Assembly (NCBI GenBank): GCA_011037195.1
Contig: JAAEAF010002497.1
Span: forward strand, 62,001-126,000
Length of the DNA: 64,000 nt
Reading direction: 5' to 3'
Source: Triatoma infestans
Taxonomy: Eukaryota > Arthropoda > Insecta > Hemiptera > Reduviidae
Program-made: the position numbers and the translations under genes
In this document: positions 57,001 to 64,000 of the stretch, piece by piece
How the letters are laid out: each line of letters starts with the position of its first letter
Numbering within the stretch: the first letter of the stretch is position 1
The notes under the pieces: generated by a model
The model's input: only the letters and a program-made list of their open reading frames with translations
Databases searched by the model: none
Told to the model about the DNA's origin: nothing

Positions 57001-60000
57001 AAAGATTCAAATGAACCTCCCAGTTACATTTGGCGAGCTTTCAGAAGTGTCAGTTTATCACTTCCAAGAACGCACGATAATGATTTATCAAGGCACTCTC
57101 GAGGGAATCTGCCACTATAGAAATTAAGCAATTTAATATACCATTGATACTGTAGAGCACACTTCAAAACATACCATCTAATATCAACTGAGCCACTATC
57201 TATTCACACGATATAATTAGGGGTACTTTTCTTCAGACGCAGAAGGCTTTTATAATAGTTCAAATGACATTTTTCTAAAGCCTCCACATGAGTAATCGCC
57301 CAAATTCCCGCCCCATATCAGAGAGATAGTGCAGTAATTGTCGTTCTTCTCTCTCGTTCAAAATTCCGCATTTATTTATTAAAAAAAAAATTATTTTTTT
57401 TTAATAATTACAAAAGATACTTTTCAACTGTAAGTTTTGTAAGTTTTGAATCAATTGCATGAATCTAATTTCTTAGAAATTTCCGAACCCTTAGTTTTTC
57501 AAATATGATTCCTCCTCTATTAGTAAAATATAAAAATTTCTTTTAAATCACCATCTCGAAAGGTCAGATAATTTTACTTGATTTTTTATTATCTATTTTT
57601 CCTTTTTTATTATTACTATTACTATTATCAGATTGTTTTTTAGGATTATTACTTAATTCATAGTTTAGTTTACTCTTTTCGAATAAAAAATTTGTGTTTA
57701 TGAGCCTAGTTTATAGCCTTTGTAACTTTGTAAGTTTTGTTAATATTAACAATTAATACATTTTTCTGTATCATATAATTCATTTATATAAATAATCAAA
57801 TATTTATGTCTGTATATATATTTTAATGTTCACATTCTTTGCAAAAGGTCATCTTTACTTTATGGAATACTTTAGGCAGAGGTTATATGTGTTTTCAGCA
57901 TTGCAGCTGTAGCTATTTATCTATAAATACAGCTGTCACGATATAATAGACATCAATCAATGAGTGTAATGTGTATCAGAACTCTACACGAACTTGATGA
58001 ACCTTATACTCTGACGATGGATGAGAATCCGAAACCTGTCATAATTAAATGAAGCATGCTACTGATGGATAAGATTCCAGTACATATATTTTATCCTAAA
58101 AACCTTTCAACAGCGTCATGTTTCCTAAAAGTTTATGAAAAGTATATTTGATTACAATACCTTAAGACGTCAATGCAAAGATTACTCATTTATAAATTTC
58201 ATTAGGACTTGGAACTATTTTTGGTAACAAGGCCAACAAAAATTAGCCAAGAATCCTTAAGAAGACTAGAAAAAATTAAGCATAAAGAAAGTAGAAGATT
58301 TTCTCATCATTGGTTCGAAGTGGAATCAGTACAAAATGATAGTCCAATACTTCATAATGTGATTTTTCCAAATGGAATGGCACACGTTGGTTGTTTATAT
58401 ACAATATTTTATAGGATAAGATGCTTTATTAATAACATTAATTTTATTTTATTTATTCCAATTTTATAGTACTTTAATATTGAATCATTTACAAAAGTGG
58501 AGGAATTAATATTTACTATAGGCAAATGGCTTGGACTGAAAAGTGTAGAAGGTTTCAGCCTTATGATTACCTCAGAAAACAATGCGATTGCGCTTCCTTG
58601 TCAGGATTATCTTTTTGATGCAATACTTGAAGCATGCAACTTTCCTTATTCTACAACAGGTGTTTTTTTTTTTTAACTTCCTCTTGAGTTGCTATTATAG
58701 GATCGTATCAGTTTTTCATAACTCGAATTTTTTACCGATTCGTTTTTATTGACTCAGAATATTTTTATTTATATGCCGATTGGATCATCGAGAGCCTAAG
58801 TTCTGATTAAAATCTATAAACGTATTTCTTTTATTTTCTGTTATTATTACTTTTTCTTACTACTGCTTTCTAGGAAATCATACTTTGAGGTATCCTGAAT
58901 TCATAAAATATCGTGGGTTGCTCAAACTTGATATTCGTACTACCATAAGACACGAAGTTTGCTGTCAAAATCCGTCAACTGGTAGTTGACTTTACTGAAC
59001 TTTTTTTTTTTACTATTTTTTCGAAAATGGCTCCTATTTGCCTTTCCTTAAATGGGAGCTGAAACATTAAGTTCATCATTAATTTGCACAGCCATTAGTT
59101 TTTGGGTTTGATGATCGCGCAGTACATAGTCAGTCTAAAAAGTATGTTCCAAAAATTTATCATGTCATGTATATAGTAGTTTGTCACTAGTAGAGCAGTA
59201 AGACTAAATCAAATGAGGGTTTCACGCCAGATTTTTCCGAAATCCTCTGCTTTGGGAGGGATAGTTATTGGAAAATGTTAGGCTTTCTGTGAATGTCACT
59301 TTATTGCATTTATCCGGGATATAAATCATGTTCGAAACAATAAATATATAAAAATATGTAAATAGTAAAAACGTTTCAAGTCTAGAAAAAAAAAATCCAT
59401 TTGTTATGAATTTATTTGAGAAAGTTGCCCGAGGCTCTTTTTTTTAAGTTTCTGATATCGTGGCTTTTTCTTTAGAAATAATATTTAAAGCTTGTGGTTT
59501 ACTTAAGCCAATGATTTGTAGGCGATAGGGCAAATTTTTGGGTTAGCGAAATGCAGTAAATATGAGAAATGGATAATTCAGTACCTAATGATGTTGCTAT
59601 TGATTGTTTAAAAGAATGTTTTTGAAATCAGAACATTATTGAGCAAAAACCCCAATTTCGGGGTCTACTTTTGCTTGCAATCTTATATAAATATCATTCT
59701 CGCCGAATCCTCGAATAACTCAATCAGTATTTACTGCTTTTTTCTTCTTTAGTGGAAGTTGAAATTTTTTAATAAGACCTTTAACTTGCTTAGTAATAAT
59801 AATAATAATAATAATAATGTGTTTATTAAATGACAAAAATTATACATGCACACAATATATGTAAGACAGAAAAACATTTGCATGACCAGAATCCGTCTGC
59901 AGATTGTTCTATGTAAATAAACCAATCTGCTCCCGAGTATAATAATTAATAACCAATTAAGTATTTATATTTATAAAATAGAAATAAACACTCTAAATAT

Positions 60001-62166
60001 TACTTATTTACTAAAAAAATGTAAGACTAAAAAACACAAATTAAAGGAAATAAAACTAAAAAAACAAAAACAGAGCTTTTAACTGATATATACTACATTA
60101 TGTGCCAATCTGCCTCTCTTTCGAAAAACTATTATTTTTTATTTTGCTAAATTTAGAGCCAAATTCCATTTAGCACAGTACTCTGATAACCTGTTTATCA
60201 CGTGCTGCAAGATAGAAGGATTACTAAAGCTTATCACCTTTATTCAATATTTTTAACTTAACAAGATTAATCAAGTTAAAAATATTGTCTGCAGTGGAAT
60301 ATCCCTTTCTAAACCCCGCCTTACTCTATTAAGATTTCATTTTCATTTACCCACTTCTCCAATCTGCCTAACAACTAACCCGTAAATAATTTCGAAATGA
60401 TATCCGTAAAGGATATTCCTCTGTAATTGGTTACTGCATTGACATCCCCTTTAACTTGCCCTCTATCTTGCCTAGAATGTAATGATCTGTGCGATATATC
60501 CAATAATAAAAGCCTGATAGGGACGGGATTAGCTTAACGGTACCGGTGTTTTGGAACGTGGAGGTCCCGGGCTCGAGTCCAGCAAGTGCTACCCTTGGAT
60601 TTTCTCTCCTTAGAGCCTCTAATGTCCTCAGACCGCCAATGACCTCAGACACAGACGTGTCCATAATGAAAAAAAGTAAGGCTCCAATATATATATCACT
60701 ATATTAATGTTTACTAGGTACGGAAACACCAAGATATAACTATGAGTTACATTTTGTGAAGAAATTATGGATAAATACATATGCAGGAGTAGATAAAACT
60801 GCAGATCTCGTATGTCATTATTATCAAGAATTACCAAAATATATGGCCGGTAAAGAAATGTATCCAGTATTAGACAAATTGTAATTATTATTCATAAAAC
60901 AAAAGAGTTTAATAGCATTCTGTCTTTTGTCCATCTTTAGGAGTACATAATTGTACTATAGATGATGCCAAATACATTGGAGCACTTCTGTTTATAGCTG
61001 AACACGATCACAGACAGTTAACACAGCGGGAAAATGAAATCTTGTAAGCTAATTAATACTAATGTAGCTAAATATAATGAAATAATTAAATTCTTGGAGA
61101 TGAAGAAGGATACGAAGCTTTATGGTATATTATTATTAGTTTTATGGTGCAGTTCATCATATAAAATAAATGTTTTATAAGGCCCAAGACACAGCATGCA
61201 AATCTTAAAAAAATATAAATAATTAAAAAAAAAAATAAGTCAAGCACAATAAAGTTCTTCCTTTTATATTTTGACAAGTTTTTCCACGCTTTGATCTAAC
61301 ATCAATCAGCTCATAAGAGATGGAGTTATTTAGTTTGAATTGAAAATCATAATTTGAATAAGAAAACTTTTTTCATTTTTCCGCTTGCCAAATATTGCTA
61401 AAATAATTTTTTTTTTTTAATATTGTGTATTGAAGGAAGCAACTGCAACACATTGTTCCAGAACATATGATCGATCTTCTTGGTCCTCGTGAATGGTTAG
61501 GCGGTATTTATGAAGTTTATAACGCCATTAAAGGTATAAAGTTGTAGAATAATAGTAAGTAGTATTATATTACATTCGATTTCATTAGCCTAGAATCTAC
61601 ATGCTAAGTTCTTTTTAAAAGTTGTGTATTTATAATTGGTGAAAACAAACAATAATAAAATGTTTGAGCACTTTGCTTTACCATTTAATATGGATTATCC
61701 ATTTCAGCTTTTGTTGCTTTTGTTAGGTATGTCCAACGAAGATGCTAAAATAAACTTTCTCAAAACAGCGCAGAGGTGGCATACTTTCGGATCAGCTTTT
61801 TTTAATGTATATAAATCAAGTTCACCTCAGGATCATCATAAGACTTTAGCAATCAATCGAAATGGAATATATCTTCTAAATCCTTATACACAGGTAATGC
61901 CTTTGTATCTATTTACTTTATATTTATATATTATGTCGAGTTCTTTTTTAAGAGTATTTTAATATTTTTAGGAGATTGAATTATTTCATTCTTACAAGGA
62001 GATAATTTCCTGTTCTTGTACAAATCGTACATTTTCCTTGATTGTCACAAATGCAGCTTATTCTTGGTCAACGAAAGCAGCTTATAAGATTGCAGATTTT
62101 GTTAACTCATATGTTGATGCATATGACAAGATAATGATGCAGTATCCTAATATTACTAAAATGTAA
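36026..62166 (+). CDS. Myo7: Myosin VII-like unconventional myosin, 37 exons traced
   Basis: Exons: 36026-36142, 36227-36373, 39777-39961, 40090-40208, 40341-40597, 41430-41586, 41677-41807, 42251-42435, 42531-42738, 43404-43539, 43616-43854, 44320-44475, 44556-44746, 44829-45003, 45115-45195, 45974-46081, 47559-47726, 47801-47974, 48056-48282, 48931-49171, 49285-49458, 49533-49760, 50531-50698, 50983-51100, 53361-53484, 53573-53739, 53818-53990, 54184-54281, 55283-55496, 56289-56426, 58206-58385, 58470-58659, 60718-60849, 60941-61043, 61436-61533, 61727-61893, 61972-62166. All junctions are GT-AG and in phase: 2022 residues plus a missing first exon. Order: motor, IQ motifs, MyTH4-FERM, SH3-like, MyTH4-FERM, as in myosin VII, which moves on actin in protrusions and adhesion sites. 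It is diverged; the long charged helix after the IQ motifs is lacking. It may be the insect myosin VIIB (Myo28B1) type rather than crinkled. Confidence 0.9.
37128..37300 (-). repeat. 3' LTR of the gypsy element
   Basis: Direct-repeat partner of 39427-39605. Its outer part differs from the other copy at many sites. Confidence 0.7.
37332..38150 (-). pseudogene. Retroviral-type envelope remnant
   Basis: The C-terminal end is clear. On the minus strand a hydrophobic segment of about 20 residues (about 37530-37465) is followed by a basic cytoplasmic tail ([10 protein letters not shown]) and a stop at 37334-37332, just before the 3' LTR. Further upstream, 37823-38128 gives about 100 open codons with paired Cys residues, as in an ectodomain. 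The two parts are in separate frames. In the family env mediates entry; this copy cannot make a complete protein. The env call rests on position, membrane anchor and tail. Confidence 0.5.
38348..39310 (-). pseudogene. Gypsy pol fragment: reverse transcriptase end and RNase H
   Basis: Minus strand: [30 protein letters not shown] (about 39240-39110), then [20 protein letters not shown] and TNHKPLQWL (about 38760-38650), and [19 protein letters not shown] (about 38600). This is the standard gypsy order from reverse-transcriptase thumb to RNase H. Stops and frameshifts separate the pieces, and upstream catalytic motifs are deleted. Confidence 0.8.
39427..39605 (-). repeat. 5' LTR of the gypsy element
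   Basis: Starts with TGTCAA on the minus strand and ends beside the TGGCGCCC primer site. Confidence 0.7.
40636..40866 (+). mobile_element. tRNA-derived SINE copy in myosin intron 5
   Basis: A complete copy. A box TAGCTAAGTGT, B box GGTTCGAGTCC, body with CTCTACAGCTCTCTG and CATTGCATTGAGAAGG, tail GACGCCCTTAAATT and an A run of about 12. Its fresh tail and intact boxes suggest a fairly recent insertion. Confidence 0.85.
42739..43403. other. Myosin intron 9 with hairpin motif
   Basis: The intron holds the hammerhead-like hairpin at 42957-42984 and a poly(T) at 43181-43192. No reading frame with a known family. Confidence 0.5.
42957..42984 (-). other. Hairpin with hammerhead-like core motif, copy 2
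   Basis: Minus strand: CTGAAGA, one extra A, a stem GGCAA/TTGCC around five bases, then GAAAC. The stem sequence is different from copies 1, 3 and 4 but still pairs perfectly. Confidence 0.45.
44650..45195 (+). other. Myosin neck, about four IQ motifs
   Basis: Across three exons: [47 protein letters not shown] and [16 protein letters not shown]. Each would bind calmodulin or a related light chain. Myosin VIIa usually has five and then a charged helix; here the sequence goes on to a Ser/Pro-containing linker. Confidence 0.75.
46082..47558. other. Myosin intron 16, no supported element
   Basis: A 1.48-kb intron. ATAATCGCAGGGACGCCAAGATCAC-like sequence at about 46950 resembles ATAACCGCAGGGGCCCCAAG at 36974, so both may be remnants of one repeat family. 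Nothing else was recognised. Confidence 0.4.
50776..50951 (+). mobile_element. tRNA-derived SINE copy, head deleted in part
   Basis: Starts GGGAGAGGATTAACTCAGTGG, but the stretch holding the B box is missing; the body CTCTACAGCTCACTGCC and GAAGGCTCCGAGG remains, then a CCTTAAAAAATTTAA tail. Confidence 0.7.
51686..51780 (-). mobile_element. 5'-truncated SINE copy
   Basis: Only the tail and distal body are present: AATTTAAGGCGCGTCAACATC, GGCGCCCGGAG, GCCGGCCTCCGGACAGTG. The tRNA-like head is absent. Confidence 0.75.
51855..53103 (-). mobile_element. Mariner element, full length, in myosin intron 24
   Basis: TA at 51853-51854 and 53104-53105 flank 30-bp inverted repeats starting CGAGGCATGTC and ending GTAAGTGTACTGA, 29 of 30 bases identical. 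Size 1249 bp, typical for mariner. It encodes a DD34D transposase with two breaks. Near-identical ends suggest recent activity of the family in this genome. Confidence 0.95.
51953..52935 (-). pseudogene. Mariner transposase with one stop and one frameshift
   Basis: ATG at 52935 starts [13 protein letters not shown]. An in-frame TAA at about 52822-52820 follows TAYGD, after which 52815-52099 is open: helix-turn-helix [25 protein letters not shown], first Asp in GDETW, second in HDNARPH. A frameshift at about 52100-52120 moves to another frame where the third Asp (APSDYYLF) and the end DYVEK with stop at 51953 are read. All three catalytic residues are therefore still present, but no complete protein can be made. 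The transposase would cut and paste the element at TA. Confidence 0.9.
53818..54281 (+). other. SH3-like domain exons
   Basis: [17 protein letters not shown], then [27 protein letters not shown]. This is the SH3 layout (ALYDY-like strand, loop, Trp, Gly-x-x-P) placed between the two MyTH4-FERM units as in myosin VII. Confidence 0.75.
56577..56601 (-). other. Hairpin with hammerhead-like core motif, copy 3 (mutated)
   Basis: Minus strand: CTGACGA, T, stem GGAT/ATCC around GAGA, then GATAC in place of GAAAC. The partner of copy 4 in the opposite arm of the inverted repeat. Confidence 0.4.
58011..58035 (+). other. Hairpin with hammerhead-like core motif, copy 4
   Basis: Plus strand: CTGACGA, T, stem GGAT/ATCC around GAGA, then GAAAC. 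Confidence 0.45.
59793..59818. repeat. (AAT)n microsatellite
   Basis: Eight uninterrupted AAT units in myosin intron 32. Confidence 0.85.
60170..60470 (-). pseudogene. LINE reverse-transcriptase fragment
   Basis: Minus strand: [23 protein letters not shown], then [12 protein letters not shown] and GIFHCRQ-type sequence. The NYRGIS...SK block is the N-terminal part of LINE reverse transcriptases. Several stops; truncated on both sides. The clade cannot be fixed from this piece. Confidence 0.65.
60518..60675 (+). mobile_element. tRNA-derived SINE copy
   Basis: Head GGGATTAGCTTAACGG, B box GGCTCGAGTCC, body with TAGAGCCTCTAATG; the distal half is shortened and ends in an A run. It lies 43 bases before a myosin exon. 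Confidence 0.75.
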
Positions 62167-62879
62167 AAATTCATTCAAGAATATCAATTTACTAGTGTTT
62201 TTTTTGTTTTTATATAACTTTTAGTGATACATTAAGAGAATAATGTATGATATAATAATTAAGATTATACCAGACAAATGTTTTATTATAAGTTTCAAAA
62301 TGTTTCTTGATATAATATTTTTTTAGATGTATTTCATAAATTATTGCAGAATACTTATAAAGTACTTAAATTCCAGGATGAAACTTGTTTAAAAAAATGT
62401 TAATTTTTCAATGTTAGTTAATATTTAAACGGTACAAGTTATATTGCATAAATGTATATAATTAAAAGCAACGCAAAAACTAGCCAAATCCGGGTGGATG
62501 ATTAAAGGATTCTTTACTGAATAACTGTATGTATAAAATCGTACAATTATTAAATTTTTACATTAAGTAGGATATTAGCACATTAAAACTGAATATTGCA
62601 AATGTTAAGTTGAATATAGAATGTGACCTTATCATTATTATGTTCTTTCATATGTTTTTTTAATCAACAGTATCTACTATTAATCTGAACTAATAATACA
62701 ATTTAATGATAAAAAAAAAAGTCAATTAAAAGTTTAGATAAGACATCTAATTCAACAATGGTGCATAAAAATCGAGAATCAAAATTAACAGCCAAAAGTC
62801 AACACACATGGCATTCACTTTATGGAAACAGACATGACCAACACTTTTCCTGACGAAACACCGCTTCCACAGAAATCTG
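62167..62879. other. 3' flank of the myosin gene
   Basis: AT-rich DNA that should contain the 3' UTR. I cannot point to one polyadenylation signal. The jockey-like fragment may start anywhere after about 62800. Confidence 0.4.
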
Positions 62880-63299
62880 TTCCACTATATGGCTGTATGG
62901 TTGCGAAGTTTGGGAACCTACCAAGCCTTCCAACTTGCAAGACACAATGCAGACATTCCAATCTAGACTGATACGAGGCATCACTGGCACACCTTACTAT
63001 GTTTCAAACCTTACATTACACATTGATCTTAAAATGCCATTCGTGACAGACACAATCCAAATGAAGTACAAGAAGTTCCACGAAACACTAGCCCAACACA
63101 ACAATTCTCTCATCTCAAGCTTAAGCATACATTCACTGCCACAAACAAGAAGACTAAAAAGAAGGTGGCATAGGAAACGACTAATGCCAGGAGTGTCATC
63201 ACTGGATGGCTTCTCCATTCAAGCCACACACGCAACGAAGCCCACGTCCGCAGAAGCAATTATGATGTTGCTTAATCAATAAATAAAAAAAGAAAAGAA
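62880..63299 (+). mobile_element. 3' end of a jockey-like LINE
   Basis: YGCMVAKFGN (the decayed YGxQLWG position), then FQSRLIRGITGTPYYVSN, LHIDLKMPFVTDTI and a stop at 63280-63282, followed by AATAAATAAAAAAAG. This is the usual C-terminal end of jockey-superfamily reverse transcriptases with an A-rich tail. It is 5'-truncated to about 0.4 kb. Confidence 0.75.
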
Positions 63300-63817
63300 G
63301 TTATAGTGATTGTTGTTTTTATTTCTCCCTTAAATTTGTTTGTTCGTAATAACGTAATAAATTCTCTTTTCTTGAGGTAAACAATCTCCTTTTTCAGTTA
63401 TTATCTTCGCCGCTAACTTAGACCTGAACTTTATCATAGCGAATGACAGAGAAAGATAGGTAAGTTTATAATTTCTTATCTGGAAAAGAAAACCTCGAAG
63501 CTTGCTAAAAAAAAAAATTATACTTTCTCTAATGCTTTCTCAAAGTCAAAATTATAATAATGATTACCCAAAGAAATAAGAATAAAGTAGTTTTAATTAA
63601 ATCTCCAGATGGAGTGATTAACTTCTTAGCAAACTACTGCTTGGAACACCAATTTCCCTGAGAACAGCGGAATATTCTGTTGCAGTTCAAAATGAAATAC
63701 GAAAAAGAATCTGTAAAATTAAAAACTAGTTCAGGTAATAGATATATAATATTAAATAAATTCTAAGACTGTTTAAAAAGTTTTATGTACAACCAATTTA
63801 CCATATTTCCCGTTACC
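63300..63817. other. Intergenic, probably 3' UTR of the ACE-like gene
   Basis: AT-rich, no frame or repeat recognised. On the minus strand it lies downstream of the ACE-like stop codon. Confidence 0.4.
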
Positions 63818-63986
63818 CTAAGTGTTCCATCCAGTATGTTGTCCGTCTTCGGTGTTTCTCTGTTTCAGCCACGTAAACAATGGTTGAAAATATCTGAGCA
63901 GAGGACCGCTTTCTAATCTTCTTTCTCCTGTCAATTCTTTCAGTGCTATTCGCCAATGCTGAGAAGCACCCATTGACATAACTTTC
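63818..63986 (-). CDS. Angiotensin-converting-enzyme-like peptidyl dipeptidase, last exon
   Basis: The minus strand reads from an acceptor AG (63988-63987) through 56 codons to TAG at 63820-63818. KVMSMGASQHWRIALKELTG, then GPLLRYFQPLFTWLKQRN and a C-terminal GWN match the end of the M2 metallopeptidase domain of insect ACE (Ance-type) proteins. The enzyme removes C-terminal dipeptides from peptides outside the cell. The zinc site HEXXH lies in exons beyond the window, so activity cannot be judged. The phase at the acceptor leaves two bases from the previous exon. Confidence 0.8.
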
Positions 63987-64000
63987 CTAAGTTTTCACCA

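Larger units (their letters stand above)
56571..58041. mobile_element. 1.47-kb element with long inverted arms in myosin intron 30
   Basis: 56719-56997 is the reverse complement of 57448-57712 with few differences, and 56577-56625 pairs with 57985-58035. The ends are TGAC...GTCA. The unpaired centre (about 57000-57447) and a one-sided block (about 57715-57984) carry no frame. It resembles a foldback or long-TIR MITE. A transcript of the intron could fold into a long duplex. Confidence 0.75.
55283..62166 (+). other. Second MyTH4-FERM unit and C-terminus
   Basis: MyTH4: [153 protein letters not shown], and a final lobe ending with TAA at 62164-62166. The acceptor at 61726 must be the second of two possible AG sites; the first would shift the frame. 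Confidence 0.85.

Overview
The window looks like an insect nuclear genome, AT-rich and crowded with mobile elements. Eukaryotic split genes with GT-AG introns, an insect-type angiotensin-converting-enzyme exon, R1-clade, RTE-like, jockey-like, mariner and Ty3/gypsy elements and tRNA-derived SINEs all agree with this. A hemipteran is my guess, but nothing seen here fixes the order. All calls come from reading translations, motifs and splice sites by eye; no database was searched.

Layout. (1) 1-3121: the right part of a Polinton/adintovirus-like endogenous element on the + strand. It holds an adenain-type protease (cut by the window edge), a frameshifted minor-capsid gene, a short basic ORF that overlaps its neighbours, an intact double-jelly-roll major-capsid gene, and a 231-aa protein with a BIR-like zinc motif. 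(2) 3122-9705: no host gene; degenerate repeats, an 83-bp tandem repeat and one SINE. (3) 9706-19173: one R1-clade non-LTR retrotransposon on the - strand, sitting inside a (GT)n/(AC)n microsatellite and itself broken by three later insertions (a LINE with a 16-bp duplication, an RTE-like LINE with a 15-bp duplication, and a pogo-like DNA transposon at TA). (4) 19174-28581: mariner remnant, SINE, an inverted-repeat element, an orphan gypsy gag, AT-rich DNA. (5) 28582-34055: a compact cluster of three intact genes: PITHD1 (-), an intronless phosphorylase-kinase gamma gene (+) lying antisense inside a PITHD1 intron, and ITPA (+), divergent from PITHD1. (6) 36026-62166: a myosin VII-like gene of at least 37 exons. 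I could follow its reading phase through every junction from the Src-homology-3-like motor N-terminus to the stop codon. Its introns hold an env-bearing gypsy element, SINEs, a mariner copy and a 1.5-kb inverted repeat. (7) 62167-64000: a jockey-like LINE tail and, at the very end on the - strand, the last exon of an angiotensin-converting-enzyme-like gene.

The host genes have unrelated jobs: nucleotide-pool cleaning (ITPA), glycogen breakdown control (PhK gamma), a PITH-domain protein, actin-based transport or adhesion (myosin VII) and peptide processing (ACE). They do not form a pathway. The less ordinary signals are the microsatellite-targeted R1 element with its nested insertions, a recurrent hairpin with a hammerhead-like core in three unrelated repeat contexts, the intronless PhK gamma gene, and the small overlapping ORF in the Polinton-like cluster.
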